Shown here in pieces: positions 15,707 through 24,243 of a stretch of DNA of 33,871 bases. The translations under genes were made by a program, and so were the position numbers. The notes below the pieces were generated by a model. That model was given only the letters and a program-made list of their open reading frames with translations, had not been told where the DNA came from and searched no databases. How positions within the stretch are numbered: the stretch's first letter is position 1; each line of letters begins with the position of its first letter. Source of the DNA: Gemmatimonadota bacterium (GTDB lineage Bacteria > Gemmatimonadota > Gemmatimonadetes > Gemmatimonadales > GWC2-71-9); assembly GCA_003220795.1 (NCBI GenBank), contig QHTK01000078.1, positions 1 to 33,871 of the forward strand. Reading direction: 5' to 3'.

Positions 15707-18163
15707 TTGGGAACCACTTCCGTAGATCGTAGCCCGGCGTCTTCGCTAGCCATAGCCGCCGCCCTCTACCTCGTGCTGATCGCTGGGTGCGCGACGGCGT
15801 CCGCCCAGCAGCGGGCGACGCGGGCGTTCGATGGCGCTTGGCGATTCCATCTCGGGGACGTGGCCGGGGCACAGGAGACGACGTTCGCCGACGCCGCCTG
15901 GCGGACGCTGGACGTGCCGCACGATTGGAGCATCGAGGGGGAATTCGGCGAGCAGAATCCCGCCGGCTCGGAGGGCGGGGCGCTGCCTGGCGGCGTGGGC
16001 TGGTACCGCAAGACCTTCTTTGTTCCCGTGACGGATTCGAGCAGGCTCGTGTTCGTCGAGTTCGACGGCGTGTATCGCAACAGCGAGGTCTGGATCAACG
16101 GGCACTACCTGGGGAAGCGGCCGTACGGCTACAGCTCCTTCCGATACCAACTCACGCCGCACCTCCGCTACGGTCGCGAGCGCAACGTGATCGCCGTCCG
16201 CGCGGACAACTCACAACAGCCCAACTCGCGCTGGTACTCGGGATCGGGGATCTACCGTCACGTCCGCCTCGTGACGACGGATCCGGTGCGCGTCGATCAG
16301 TGGGGCACGTACGTCACCACGCCCGCGGTGAATCCCGACTCGGCTCATGTGACGGTACGGACGACGCTGCGGAACGGCTCGCACGCGGAACAGCCGATCA
16401 TGTTGCGGACGGTCGTCTACGACGCCGCCGGGCGGGAAGTGGCGACCGTGGCGACCGAGGGGCGGATACCAGCGGACTCCGTCACAGAGATCGCGCACGA
16501 GCTGGTCATCAAGAGCCCGACGTTCTGGTCGGTGGAACGTCCCTATCTCTACCGCGCCGTGTCGCGGGTGACGTGTGGGAGCAGGCCGTGCGACGATTAC
16601 ACCACCCCGTTCGGGGTGCGGACCTTTGTGTTCGATGCCGATCGCGGGTTCATCCTCAACGGGCAATCGCTCAAGGTCCGGGGCGTGTGTCTGCACCACG
16701 ATCTGGGAAGCTTGGGCGCCGCGGTGAACACCCGCGCCCTGGAGCGGCAGCTCCAGATCATGAAGGCGATGGGGGTGAACGCGCTGCGAACCTCCCACAA
16801 CCCGCCCGCACCCGAGCTGCTCGATCTCACCGACCGCATGGGCTTCATCGTACTGGACGAAGCCTTCGACATGTGGAAGCGGGCCAAGACGAAATACGAC
16901 TACCACCTCGATTGGGACGCGTGGCACGTGCGCGACTTGTCGGATATGGTGACGCGCGACCGCAACCACCCCAGCGTCTTCATGTGGAGTATCGGGAACG
17001 AGGTCATGGAGCAGTGGACCAACGACGACACGACGGCGATTCCCATCGCTCGCGAGCTCGCCGGGATCGTGCGCCGCCTCGACCCCACACGGCCTATTAC
17101 GTCGGCGAACAACAACGGCAGTCCGGCGAACCCGCTGTTTCACGCCGGCGCCCTCGACTTGCTCGGCCACAACTACCACCACGAGGCGTGGCCGATACTT
17201 CCGGGGCAGTTCCCGGGGGGGAAGTTCATCATCACTGAGGCAGTGTCGGCGCTCAACAGCCGCGGCGTCTACGAGCAGCCTTCCGACAGCGTGGCCAGCT
17301 ACGAAACGCCGTACGTGAAGGACCACGGACCGCAGCCGAACCGGGACTACCGGCTGTCGTCATACGACGATCGGAAGGCATTCTGGGGCTCGCTGCACGA
17401 AGAATCGCTGCGCCAGTTCGAGCGCTACCCGTTCCTCTCGGGGATGTTCATCTGGACCGGGTTCGACTACCTCGGAGAGCCTACGCCGTACGGCTGGCCC
17501 GCCCGGAGCTCGTACTTCGGGGTCGTGGACCTGGCGGGCTTCCCGAAGGACCCCTACTACCTGTACCAGAGCGAGTGGACCGACCGGCCGATGCTGCACC
17601 TCTTCCCGCACTGGAACTGGGCCCCCGGGGATACCATCGATGTGTGGGCCTACACCAACGCAGACGAACTGGAGCTGTTCCTGAACGGCGGTTCGCTCGG
17701 CGTGAAGCGGAAGGAGGGCGACGTCCTCCACCTGATGTGGCGGGTGCCGTACGCGCCCGGGACGCTGCGCGCGGTGGCGCGCCGCGGCGGGCAGGTGACC
17801 GCCACCCAGGAGGTGAAGACCGCGGGCGCACCCGCCCGGCTGGCGATCGCCCCCGATCGCGCGGCGATCCGCGCGGACGGAGCGGACCTTTCGTTCGTTA
17901 CGGTGACGGTGCTGGACCGCGCCGGCGTCGCGGTGCCGACGGCGGGCCAGCTGGTCCGCTTCCGGCTCGCGGGTGATGCGCGGATCGTCGCCGTCGACAA
18001 TGGCGACCAGATCAGCCATGCGCGGTTCCAGGGCGACCGCGTGCAGCTCTTCAATGGGAAAGCGCTGGTCATCATCCGTGCGGGCGCGCGCGCGGGGGCG
18101 GTGACCCTGACGGCCGCCGCGGAAGGCCTCGAGCCCGCCTCGGTGCGCATCCTCACGCAATAG
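15707..18163 (+). CDS. Glycoside hydrolase family 2, beta-galactosidase-like lipoprotein
   Basis: The 818-residue enzyme has a lipoprotein signal (LIAGC), then the GH2 sugar-binding domain (~40-205; VPHDWSIEG, GGVGWYRKTF, NSRWYSGSGIYRHV), an Ig-like domain (~210-310) and the TIM barrel (~315-600; RGVCLHHDLG, RTSHNPP). The acid/base is E432 (WSIGNEVMEQW) and the nucleophile is probably E511 (FIITEAVS). The gap of 79 residues is close to the 76 of E. coli LacZ. FIWTGFDYLGEPTPY follows, then a DUF4982-type and an Ig-like domain. It should cleave beta-galactosides or related glycans outside the inner membrane. The start is uncertain: TTG 15707 is the best fit and leaves only 6 bases after tRNA-Leu, so the ribosome-binding site would fall in the tRNA 3' end. 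The last 11 bases overlap the DoxX gene. Confidence 0.88.
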   Translation: MGTTSVDRSPASSLAIAAALYLVLIAGCATASAQQRATRAFDGAWRFHLGDVAGAQETTFADAAWRTLDVPHDWSIEGEFGEQNPAGSEGGALPGGVGWYRKTFFVPVTDSSRLVFVEFDGVYRNSEVWINGHYLGKRPYGYSSFRYQLTPHLRYGRERNVIAVRADNSQQPNSRWYSGSGIYRHVRLVTTDPVRVDQWGTYVTTPAVNPDSAHVTVRTTLRNGSHAEQPIMLRTVVYDAAGREVATVATEGRIPADSVTEIAHELVIKSPTFWSVERPYLYRAVSRVTCGSRPCDDYTTPFGVRTFVFDADRGFILNGQSLKVRGVCLHHDLGSLGAAVNTRALERQLQIMKAMGVNALRTSHNPPAPELLDLTDRMGFIVLDEAFDMWKRAKTKYDYHLDWDAWHVRDLSDMVTRDRNHPSVFMWSIGNEVMEQWTNDDTTAIPIARELAGIVRRLDPTRPITSANNNGSPANPLFHAGALDLLGHNYHHEAWPILPGQFPGGKFIITEAVSALNSRGVYEQPSDSVASYETPYVKDHGPQPNRDYRLSSYDDRKAFWGSLHEESLRQFERYPFLSGMFIWTGFDYLGEPTPYGWPARSSYFGVVDLAGFPKDPYYLYQSEWTDRPMLHLFPHWNWAPGDTIDVWAYTNADELELFLNGGSLGVKRKEGDVLHLMWRVPYAPGTLRAVARRGGQVTATQEVKTAGAPARLAIAPDRAAIRADGADLSFVTVTVLDRAGVAVPTAGQLVRFRLAGDARIVAVDNGDQISHARFQGDRVQLFNGKALVIIRAGARAGAVTLTAAAEGLEPASVRILTQ

Positions 18164-18593
18164 TCGCCGCGCTCCGTGGCGAGCGGGCGATCCGCGCGTC
18201 GAGGCTCCACGGGCCGGCGCCGGCGGCCGAGAGGTACAGCCACACGAAGCAGTAGATCACCGCGGGCGTGCCCTGATTGAGCACCGTCCAGAAACCGTGC
18301 GACCCGTGGCCGATGAAATAGGCCACCGCCATCTCGCCGGCCAGCAGAAAGGCGACGGGACGGGTGAACAGCCCGACGAGGAGTAACGCGCCCCCGAACG
18401 ACTCCAGGATGGAGGCCAGGCCAACCAGCGACACGACGGGCGCCGTGCCACCGCCCGGCATGATGGCGCCCGGAAACGCGAACAGCTTGGCCGTTCCGAA
18501 CTGCATGAAGGTGAACGCGGCGAAGATGCGGAGCACGCTCCGCAGCTGCGGTGCCCAGGTCGACCAGCGCGCGACGACGGTTGGTGCGGTCAT
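18153..18593 (-). CDS. DoxX-family membrane protein
   Basis: The 146-residue protein has four hydrophobic helices and DoxX hallmarks: LRIFAAFTFMQFGTAKLF in helix 1, ASILESFGGALLLVGLFTRPVAFLLAGEMAVAYF in two adjoining pieces, and a final helix near WLYLSA. DoxX proteins are linked to redox or detoxification functions in some bacteria (for example with SodA and SseA in mycobacteria), but most have no proven role. Its start overlaps the stop of the exonuclease gene (ATGA, 18590-18593), so it is the last gene of the sigma-factor operon. Its end overlaps the GH2 gene on the other strand by 11 bases. Confidence 0.88.
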   Translation of the reverse strand: MTAPTVVARWSTWAPQLRSVLRIFAAFTFMQFGTAKLFAFPGAIMPGGGTAPVVSLVGLASILESFGGALLLVGLFTRPVAFLLAGEMAVAYFIGHGSHGFWTVLNQGTPAVIYCFVWLYLSAAGAGPWSLDARIARSPRSAATIA

Positions 18594-19438
18594 GGTGCCT
18601 CCTTCCGGTTGTCAGGGGTGGTGAGCAACGTGCGGCAGCGTGGCAGCAGCCGCTGATCTCCCAGGCGCTCCGTCCACTCGGGAAACGTGCCGGTGGGGCC
18701 GCGCCACTCGAGCTCGTCCACGTTCTGAAACAGCGGGGCGTTGGTCCGGAGCGTCGCCAGATGCTTGAATAGCAGCGCCCGGTCGCGGTCTTTTCCCAGG
18801 ACGGTAGTCGGGAAATTCTCGATGACGCCGTGGCGGTTGAGGAGCCGTGCCGCCGTGACCGCGCCGATGCCGGCAATGCCCGGATAGCCGTCTGCGGCAT
18901 CCCCCACCAGGGCGAGGAAATCGGGAATCAAGCCGGGCTCCACGCCGAACTTCTCGCGCACCCCGTCCGCGTTGCGGACCTTCTTCCCCTTGCGGTCCAC
19001 CTGCACGACCCGGTCGCCAAGCACGCACTGCGCCAGGTCTTTGTCGGGGGACCAGATGCAGACCTTCTCCACCCTGACATCCCCGGCGGCGATGCGCGCC
19101 GCGGAGGCGAGCGCGTCGTCGGCCTCGAGCTCGATCATGGGCCATACCACCACGCCCATGGCGGCGAGGGCGTCTTCCAGCGGGTGGAACTGCGCCAGCA
19201 GGGCGGGCTCGATCCCTTGCCCCGTCTTGTACCCGGGCCAGAGGGCGTTGCGGAAGGACTCGATGACGTGGTCGGTCGCCACGCCGAGGTGCGTAGCTCC
19301 CTGCTCGATCATCTCCAACACCGAATGCAGCACGCCCACGACGGCGCCGAACGGCTCGTCCGCACCCTTGGTGGCGCGACGCCGGCCGTAGAACTGGCGG
19401 AACAGCTCGTACGTGCCGTCCAGGAGGTGAACGATCAC
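18590..19438 (-). CDS. Stand-alone 5'-3' exonuclease (FEN/PIN family)
   Basis: The 282-residue protein corresponds to the 5'-nuclease domain of DNA polymerase I, without polymerase. Landmarks are HLLDGTYELFRQFYG at the N-terminus, SFRNALWPGYKTGQ, the acidic cluster IELEADDALASAARIA, SPDKDLAQCV and the helix-hairpin-helix GYPGIAGIGAVTAARLL. The metal-binding Asp/Glu residues in these segments are present, so it should be an active flap or 5'-exonuclease. Such free-standing FEN homologues are known in bacteria (for example ExoIX/Xni of E. coli). It starts 16 bases after the VOC stop and overlaps DoxX by ATGA, placing a DNA-processing enzyme inside an ECF sigma operon. Confidence 0.88.
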   Translation of the reverse strand: MIVHLLDGTYELFRQFYGRRRATKGADEPFGAVVGVLHSVLEMIEQGATHLGVATDHVIESFRNALWPGYKTGQGIEPALLAQFHPLEDALAAMGVVVWPMIELEADDALASAARIAAGDVRVEKVCIWSPDKDLAQCVLGDRVVQVDRKGKKVRNADGVREKFGVEPGLIPDFLALVGDAADGYPGIAGIGAVTAARLLNRHGVIENFPTTVLGKDRDRALLFKHLATLRTNAPLFQNVDELEWRGPTGTFPEWTERLGDQRLLPRCRTLLTTPDNRKEAP

Positions 19439-19454
19439 CGCGCCGATCTCGTGC

Positions 19455-19823
19455 CTACCGCCCCGGCTCCTGGTACAGGCCGATCACGTTGCCCGCGGGA
19501 TCACGGAACCGCGCGGTGATCTCGGGCGCGTCCGCGCCGACCGGCTGCACCACCGCGCCGCCGTGGGCGATGACGGCGTCGATCGTCGCGGCCACGCTGT
19601 CCACCATGATGTAGATGAGCAGGCCCGGTTGCGCCGCCGCCGGCCGGCCGAGCAGCCAGGTGCCGCTCACCGCGCCCGTGGTGTCGTCGAATGCGGTGGC
19701 GCCGTCGCCGCGTTTCCGGATCTTCCAGCCGAACACCTTGGCGTAGAAGTCCGCCGAGCGGCGGATGTCGAGTGCGGGAATCTCGACGTAACAGATCTTG
19801 CCGTTCGTCGGGGTCGGGGACAT
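19455..19823 (-). CDS. VOC-family (glyoxalase/bleomycin-resistance fold) protein
   Basis: The 122-residue single-domain VOC protein shows the two beta-alpha-beta-beta-beta modules. The first is KICYVEIPALDIRRSADFYAKVFGW. The second runs from LLIYIMVDS through TIDAVIAHGGAVVQP to ARFRDPAGNVIGLYQ. VOC proteins bind a metal and act on or sequester small molecules; the substrate here is unknown. VOC proteins often accompany ECF42 sigma factors and YCII proteins. The ATG shares one base with the sigma-factor stop (TGATG at 19821-19825). Confidence 0.9.
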   Translation of the reverse strand: MSPTPTNGKICYVEIPALDIRRSADFYAKVFGWKIRKRGDGATAFDDTTGAVSGTWLLGRPAAAQPGLLIYIMVDSVAATIDAVIAHGGAVVQPVGADAPEITARFRDPAGNVIGLYQEPGR

Positions 19824-21088
19824 CAGGGCTCCTGGGATCGTTGGGCGCGCTCGAGGAGCAGCGCGCGCTCGCGCGTGTTGCGCGTGAGTGCGGCCGCGCG
19901 CTCGAACTCCGCGCGCGCCTCGGCGAAGCGGCCGAGCTTGGCGAGGAAGTCGCCGCGCACACTGGGCAGGAGATGATAGCTCGCGAGCGCGGGCTCGGAC
20001 GTGAGGGCGTCGACGATCTCGAGACCCGCCGCTGGACCGAACGCCATGGCGTACGCCACCGCGCGATTCAGCTCCACGATGGGGGAGGGCGTGAGCTGGG
20101 CGAGGGCGTCGTACAACGCCGTGATGCGCGTCCAGTCGGTGTCCTCGCCGGTCCGCGCCCGGGCGTGGCAGGCGGCGATGGCCGCCTGGAGCGTGTACGG
20201 GCCCAGCGCCCCGGCGAGCTGCTCGGCCCGCTCGAGCGCCGCGAGGCCGCGACGGATGAGGAGCCGGTCCCAGCGCGCGCGATCCTGATCGAGCAGCAGG
20301 ATCGGCTGCCCCGCCGGACCGACCCGCGCCTTGAGGCGCGATGCCTGGATCTCCATCAGCGCCACGAGGCCGTGGACCTCCGGGTCGCCGGGCTCGAGCT
20401 CGGCCAGGATTCGGGCGAGCCGGAGCGCGTCCTCGCACAGGCCCGGCCGCACCCAGTCTTCGCCCGCCGTGGCGGAGTAGCCCTCGTTGAAGATGAGGTA
20501 GAGGACTTCGAGCACCGAGGAGAGACGCGCGGCGAGCTCGGCGCCCCGGGGGACCTCGAACGGGACGTGCGCCTCGCGCAGCGTCCGCTTGGCGCGCACG
20601 ATGCGCTGCGCCAACGTCGCTTCCGGGACGAGGAACGCCCGGGCGATCTCGTCGGTCGTGAGGCCGCCCAGCAGGCGCAAGGTGAGCGCCACGCGCGCCT
20701 CGGTTGAGAGCACGGGATGGCAGGTCGTGAAGATGAGGCCCAGGCGATCGTCGCCGATGTGATCGTCGAGGGCGGCCGCGAGATCCGCCTCGGGATGCTC
20801 CTGCCGGGTCAGCAGCTCGGGACCGAGCTCCTGATGCTTGCGGTCCAGCAGCTTGCCGCGGCGAAACTCGTCGATGGCGCGCCGCTTCGCGGTGGTCATG
20901 AGCCAGGCGCCGGGGTTGTCGGGAACGCCCGACTCGGGCCAGCGCTCGAGCGCGGCGACGAGTGCGTCCTGCGCCAGGTCCTCCGCCAGGCCGACATCAC
21001 CGGTCATGCGCGTGAGCCCGGCGATGAGCTTGGCCGACTCGATGCGCCACACCGCGTCGATGGTGCGGTGGGTATCGGACGCCGTCAC
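19823..21088 (-). CDS. ECF sigma factor, ECF42-type with long C-terminal extension
   Basis: The 421-residue sigma factor is twice the size of a simple ECF sigma. Residues ~10-80 are region 2 (LTRMTGDVGLAEDLAQDALVAALERW, PGAWLMTTAKRRAIDEFRR). Residues ~115-170 are region 4 (LTLRLLGGLTTDEIARAF, EATLAQRIVRAKRTLRE). The remaining ~240 residues are a helical TPR-like extension with the typical PSPIVELNRAVA and YHLLPSVRGDFLAKLGRFAEA. This matches the ECF42 class, in which the extension is needed for activity and the neighbours encode YCII/DGPF proteins, as here. No anti-sigma factor gene is present. The GTG start overlaps the DUF1801 stop (GTGA, 21085-21088). Targets are probably the two TGTCGA-N17-CGTCGTA elements at 22667-22693 and 24727-24753. 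Confidence 0.93.
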   Translation of the reverse strand: MTASDTHRTIDAVWRIESAKLIAGLTRMTGDVGLAEDLAQDALVAALERWPESGVPDNPGAWLMTTAKRRAIDEFRRGKLLDRKHQELGPELLTRQEHPEADLAAALDDHIGDDRLGLIFTTCHPVLSTEARVALTLRLLGGLTTDEIARAFLVPEATLAQRIVRAKRTLREAHVPFEVPRGAELAARLSSVLEVLYLIFNEGYSATAGEDWVRPGLCEDALRLARILAELEPGDPEVHGLVALMEIQASRLKARVGPAGQPILLLDQDRARWDRLLIRRGLAALERAEQLAGALGPYTLQAAIAACHARARTGEDTDWTRITALYDALAQLTPSPIVELNRAVAYAMAFGPAAGLEIVDALTSEPALASYHLLPSVRGDFLAKLGRFAEARAEFERAAALTRNTRERALLLERAQRSQEP

Positions 21089-21438
21089 CGCCTGGCCTCG
21101 TTCTGTGCAATGCGCGCCTTGACGAGCTTCCGTACCAGCCTCGCCGGGAGGGGCTGGTCGGCGGTGAAGCGGATGGTGCCTTTGGCGGTCTGGTACGATG
21201 CGAGCTCTTTCTTGAGGGTCTTCGGCAGGTGGGTGCTCATGAAGAGGCTCAGGTGATCCTTGAACGCGGCGTAGCCGACCAACATGCCATGGTGCTTGAA
21301 CATCGGGATCCCGTAGCTGATAACTTCGGTCGCCTTGGGCGCGGCAGCCTTGATCGTCCTGCGCAGTTGCTGGAGCACGGCCCGCGGAACCGGTGGGACC
21401 GCCCTCAAGTAGGCGGCGACCGAGGCGAACTTTTTCAT
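21085..21438 (-). CDS. DUF1801 / YdhG-like protein
   Basis: The 117-residue protein fits the YdhG/DUF1801 family: VAAYLRAVPPVPRAVLQQLRRTI at the start, then APKATEVISYGIPMFKHHGMLVGYAAFKDHLSLF in two pieces and a C-terminal GTIRFTADQPLPARLVRKLVKARI. The family has a frataxin-like fold, and one member was described as an iron chaperone; for most the function is open. It is coupled on both sides by 4-base overlaps: ATGA with the hydrolase stop (21435-21438) and GTGA with the sigma-factor start. Confidence 0.9.
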   Translation of the reverse strand: MKKFASVAAYLRAVPPVPRAVLQQLRRTIKAAAPKATEVISYGIPMFKHHGMLVGYAAFKDHLSLFMSTHLPKTLKKELASYQTAKGTIRFTADQPLPARLVRKLVKARIAQNEARR

Positions 21439-22220
21439 GGGGCGAAGAACTCCTTCAGGACGGGCGCGAGCGCCGCCGCCGCGACGTTGTGGGTCTGACC
21501 GGGAAGCGTGCGGAGGCGCGCGCCTGGGACGACTTCCGAGAGCCGCTGGGCCGCCGCGCGGAGCACGGGCATGGTCTTCTCGCCACACAGCACGAGCGTC
21601 GGTATCGTGAGTATGGCCGCCCGCTTGGCGGGTAGCGAGAAATCTCCCATCACCGCCGAGTCGTAGGGAAGTGACCTTGCCACTGCCTTGAGCTTGGACC
21701 ACATCGGCAGGATCCGAAACACGGTCACGAGCCAGCCGGGCATGCCGATGATGTCTTTCATGTAGAACTTGACGGCGTCACCGCGGCGCCCCTCCGCCAC
21801 GAGCCGCACGAGCTGCGCCTGGTGGTCTGCGGGAGGCACGTGCGCAGGGTTGCCGACCATGAACGGTGGCTCGTACAACGCGAGCTTCGTGATGTTGAGG
21901 CGACTCGCCGCCGCCTCGAGGGCGAGGGCCGCGCCGGAGGACATGGCGTAGACGAAGGCCGAGCCGCCGGCCTCGCGGATCAGTGCGTCGAGATCATCGA
22001 TCTCGCGCTCGACCGCATACGGCGCCGTGTCACCGCTGTCGCCGCGACCGCGCCGGTCGTACATGAACACGGTGAAGCTGCGCGCCAGCAGGGGCGCCAG
22101 CTTCGGCATCGGCCCGAACGATCGGCTACAAAATGCGCCGTCGACCAGGATGACCGGCGGGCCCTCTCCCAGCTGATCGTAGGCGATCGTGGTGCCGTCG
22201 CGCGAGCGTACCTGTCTCAT
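21435..22220 (-). CDS. Alpha/beta hydrolase
   Basis: The 261-residue protein begins MRQVRSRDGTTIAYDQLGEG and shows oxyanion-hole region VILVDGAFCSR, strand and turn FMYDRRGRGDSG, the nucleophile elbow VYAMSSGAAL (Ser-Ser-Gly with Ala in place of the first Gly), and a C-terminal TLPGQTHNV with the catalytic His. The acid member of the triad is not obvious: the usual Asp loop reads LCGEKTMP. Small hydrolases of this type often sit with ECF42 sigma genes. The start at 22220 overlaps the YCII stop (ATGA, 22217-22220); upstream in-frame codons to 22349 are inside the YCII gene and were rejected. Confidence 0.85.
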   Translation of the reverse strand: MRQVRSRDGTTIAYDQLGEGPPVILVDGAFCSRSFGPMPKLAPLLARSFTVFMYDRRGRGDSGDTAPYAVEREIDDLDALIREAGGSAFVYAMSSGAALALEAAASRLNITKLALYEPPFMVGNPAHVPPADHQAQLVRLVAEGRRGDAVKFYMKDIIGMPGWLVTVFRILPMWSKLKAVARSLPYDSAVMGDFSLPAKRAAILTIPTLVLCGEKTMPVLRAAAQRLSEVVPGARLRTLPGQTHNVAAAALAPVLKEFFAP

Positions 22221-22624
22221 GCCATATCCATTTTGCGGAAGCGCTCCACGGCCTCGCTCGGTCCGAAGTCGTCCAGCTCGAACAGCTGGCGCACCTCGAT
22301 CTCGCCTTCCCGGCCGTCCAGCGCGGGATTGGGGAAGCGACGGGCCCATTCCATCGCCTCTTCCTTCGACTTGACCTGAATCAGCGTGTACCCGGCGATG
22401 AGCTCCTTCGCCTCGGCGAAGGGGCCGTCGACCACGGTGCGCTTCGTCCCCGTGTACTTGACACGCCAGCCCTTCGAGCTCGCCTGCAGGCCGGAGGCGT
22501 CGAGCAGCACGCCGGCCTGCTGCAGCTCCTCGTGGTACTTCGCCATCTCGCCGAGCATCTTCTCGTGCGGCATGACGCCGGCTTCCGAGTCTTTGGTCGC
22601 TTTGACGATGATCATGAATCGCAT
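22217..22624 (-). CDS. YCII/DGPF-domain protein, first gene of the ECF42 operon
   Basis: The 135-residue protein begins MRFMIIVKATKDSEAGVMP and carries the motif TVVDGPFAEAKELIAGYTLI that names the DGPF family. Proteins with this domain (YCII-related) have a dimeric ferredoxin-like fold; no reaction is firmly established. It is a close paralogue of the protein at 24244-24666 (shared SEAGV, GLQASSKG, KRTV(I/V)DGPF, ELIAG, EIEVRQ). The ribosome-binding site GAGGAGAGG lies before the ATG. Upstream lies the proposed ECF promoter. As first gene of the sigma operon, it should rise with sigma activity. Confidence 0.93.
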   Translation of the reverse strand: MRFMIIVKATKDSEAGVMPHEKMLGEMAKYHEELQQAGVLLDASGLQASSKGWRVKYTGTKRTVVDGPFAEAKELIAGYTLIQVKSKEEAMEWARRFPNPALDGREGEIEVRQLFELDDFGPSEAVERFRKMDMA

Positions 22625-22664
22625 GGTCGCCTCTCCTCGCAGCTGGGTTCGGAGCTCTACCTCT

Positions 22665-22693
22665 ACGACGAACCAGAGGTGGCGAGTTCGACA
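22665..22693 (-). promoter_or_regulatory. Proposed ECF42 promoter of the sigma-factor operon
   Basis: Read on the minus strand: TGTCGA (22693-22688), a 17-base spacer, then CGTC (22670-22667) within CGTCGTAGAGGTAGAG. From memory, the published ECF42 consensus is TGTCGA at -35 and CG(A/T)C at -10. The same element with the same spacer length stands before the second YCII gene. It lies about 43 bases before the YCII ATG. Confidence 0.75.
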
Positions 22694-22717
22694 GGCTGCG
22701 CGGGCAGCGCCTGCACC

Positions 22718-23014
22718 TCAGCCGCCCGCGATCGCCCCGATGACGAGAAACGGCTCGGCTCCCGCCGCGACCGCGTCGGGCAGCGGAGCGTTCGGTGGCT
22801 CGTGGGTCAGGTCCCGCTCGCAGGCAAAGAATCGCAGGAACGGCCGTCGCTGCTCGGTGCCATGGTCCCGGATGGTCCCGCGCAGCATGGGATAGCGGGC
22901 CTCGAGCGCGTCGAGTACCGCCGCCCGCGTGACCTGGCCGGCGACCTCGAGCTGCACCTCCCCTTTGACGTGCGCCAGCGTCCGGAGGTGCGGCGGGAGC
23001 ACCACGCGGATCAT
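22718..23014 (-). CDS. MoaD/ThiS-like beta-grasp protein ending in Gly-Gly
   Basis: The 98-residue protein fits the ubiquitin-like beta-grasp fold of sulfur carriers. It has [11 protein letters not shown] (strand 1), [23 protein letters not shown] (strand 2 and helix) and [11 protein letters not shown] at the end. The terminal Gly-Gly is what MoaD, ThiS and related carriers use for adenylation and thiocarboxylation or conjugation. No molybdopterin or thiamine genes are nearby. The ATG overlaps the stop of the BNR-propeller gene (ATGA, 23011-23014), so the two are coupled. It could be a sulfur carrier for an unknown pathway or a structural partner of the propeller. Confidence 0.85.
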   Translation of the reverse strand: MIRVVLPPHLRTLAHVKGEVQLEVAGQVTRAAVLDALEARYPMLRGTIRDHGTEQRRPFLRFFACERDLTHEPPNAPLPDAVAAGAEPFLVIGAIAGG

Positions 23015-24189
23015 CGCAGCGTCTGCACCTCGACGGAGAGTACGGCCGGAAGATCGCGTACGATGGGTGTCCAGCTGTCCCCGGCGTCCGGCGAGAGGTA
23101 CACTTGCCCGCCGGTGGTGCCGAAGTACACGCCGCACTTGTCGAGCGAGTCGATGGCCATCGCGTCGCGCAGCACGTTGACGTAGCAGTCGCGCTGCGGC
23201 AGGCCTTTCGTGAGCCCCTCCCACTCGTTGCCGCCGGTGCGGCTGCGGTACACGCGCAGCTTCCCCTCGGGAGGATAGTGCTCGGAGTCGCTCTTGATCG
23301 GCACGACGTAGATCGTCTCCGGCTCGTGCGCGTGCACGTCGATCACGAATCCGAAGTCGGTCGGCAGGTTGCCGCTCACCTCACGCCACGAGTCGCCGCC
23401 GTCGTCCGAGCGCATGACGTCCCAATGCTTCTGCATGAAGAGCACGTTGGGGCGCGACCGGTGCAGCGCGATGCGGTGCACGCAGTGTCCCACTTCGGCG
23501 TCGGGATCCGGGATGTATTGGGAATGCAATCCGCGGTTGATCGGCTTCCACGTCTTGCCGCCGTCGTCGCTGCGGAAGGCGCCCGCGGCCGAGATGGCGA
23601 TGTACATCCGTTTCGGATTGGCGGGATCGAGCAGGATGGTGTGGAGGCACATGCCGCCCGCGCCCGGCTGCCACTTGGGCCCCGTGCCGTGGCCGCGCAG
23701 CCCGGGGAGCTCCTGCCACGTCTTGCCGCCGTCGCTGGTCCGGAACAACCCGGCGTCTTCCACCCCGGCGTACGCCGTGTCCGGATCGGTGAGGGACGGC
23801 TCGAGGTGCCAGACTCGCTTGAACTCCCACGGGTGCTGCGTGCCGTCGTACCACTGGTGCGTGGTCAGCGGCTTGCCGGTGTCCGGCGACGTGTCGTAGA
23901 CGAACTTGTTGCTCTCGCCGGCAGGCATGCCTTCGGGCGTCTTCGTCATGCCGCCCCCGGGGGTCTCCCACGTCTTGCCCCCGTCGCAGGAGCGCTGGAT
24001 GATCTGCCCGAACCACCCGCTCGTCTGCGACGCGTACAGCCGATTCGGATCGACCGGAGAGCCCTTGAGGTGGTAGATCTCCCAGCCCGCGAAGTGCGGG
24101 CCACTGACATTCCACCGTTCGCGCTTCCCGTCCGACGTCAGGATGAACGCGCCCTTGCGCGTACCGACCAGCACTCGTACTCCGCTCAT
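23011..24189 (-). CDS. BNR/Asp-box (sortilin/VPS10-like) beta-propeller protein
   Basis: The 392-residue protein has no signal peptide and at least five Asp-box turns (SxDxGxxW type): [37 protein letters not shown] and [10 protein letters not shown], spread over the whole length. It opens [13 protein letters not shown]. Such propellers resemble sialidase or sortilin blades, but the arginine triad and nucleophile of sialidases are not apparent, so binding rather than glycoside cleavage is likely. The ribosome-binding site TAGGAG precedes the ATG. The gene starts 54 bases after the second YCII stop, same strand, and is coupled to the MoaD-like gene. I recall this propeller plus MoaD/ThiS pairing in other high-GC genomes. 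Confidence 0.85.
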   Translation of the reverse strand: MSGVRVLVGTRKGAFILTSDGKRERWNVSGPHFAGWEIYHLKGSPVDPNRLYASQTSGWFGQIIQRSCDGGKTWETPGGGMTKTPEGMPAGESNKFVYDTSPDTGKPLTTHQWYDGTQHPWEFKRVWHLEPSLTDPDTAYAGVEDAGLFRTSDGGKTWQELPGLRGHGTGPKWQPGAGGMCLHTILLDPANPKRMYIAISAAGAFRSDDGGKTWKPINRGLHSQYIPDPDAEVGHCVHRIALHRSRPNVLFMQKHWDVMRSDDGGDSWREVSGNLPTDFGFVIDVHAHEPETIYVVPIKSDSEHYPPEGKLRVYRSRTGGNEWEGLTKGLPQRDCYVNVLRDAMAIDSLDKCGVYFGTTGGQVYLSPDAGDSWTPIVRDLPAVLSVEVQTLR

Positions 24190-24243
24190 GGCTCACTCCT
24201 ACCTAGGGTTCCACGCCTATAGTCTCCGTCTAACGCGCCGGCG

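Noticed and set aside
23137..23165. Plus-strand TGTCGA with CGTC 18 bases downstream, inside the BNR gene.
   Set aside because: It lies in coding sequence, antisense, with the wrong spacer and no gene start behind it. It shows that the two boxes can occur by chance in this DNA.
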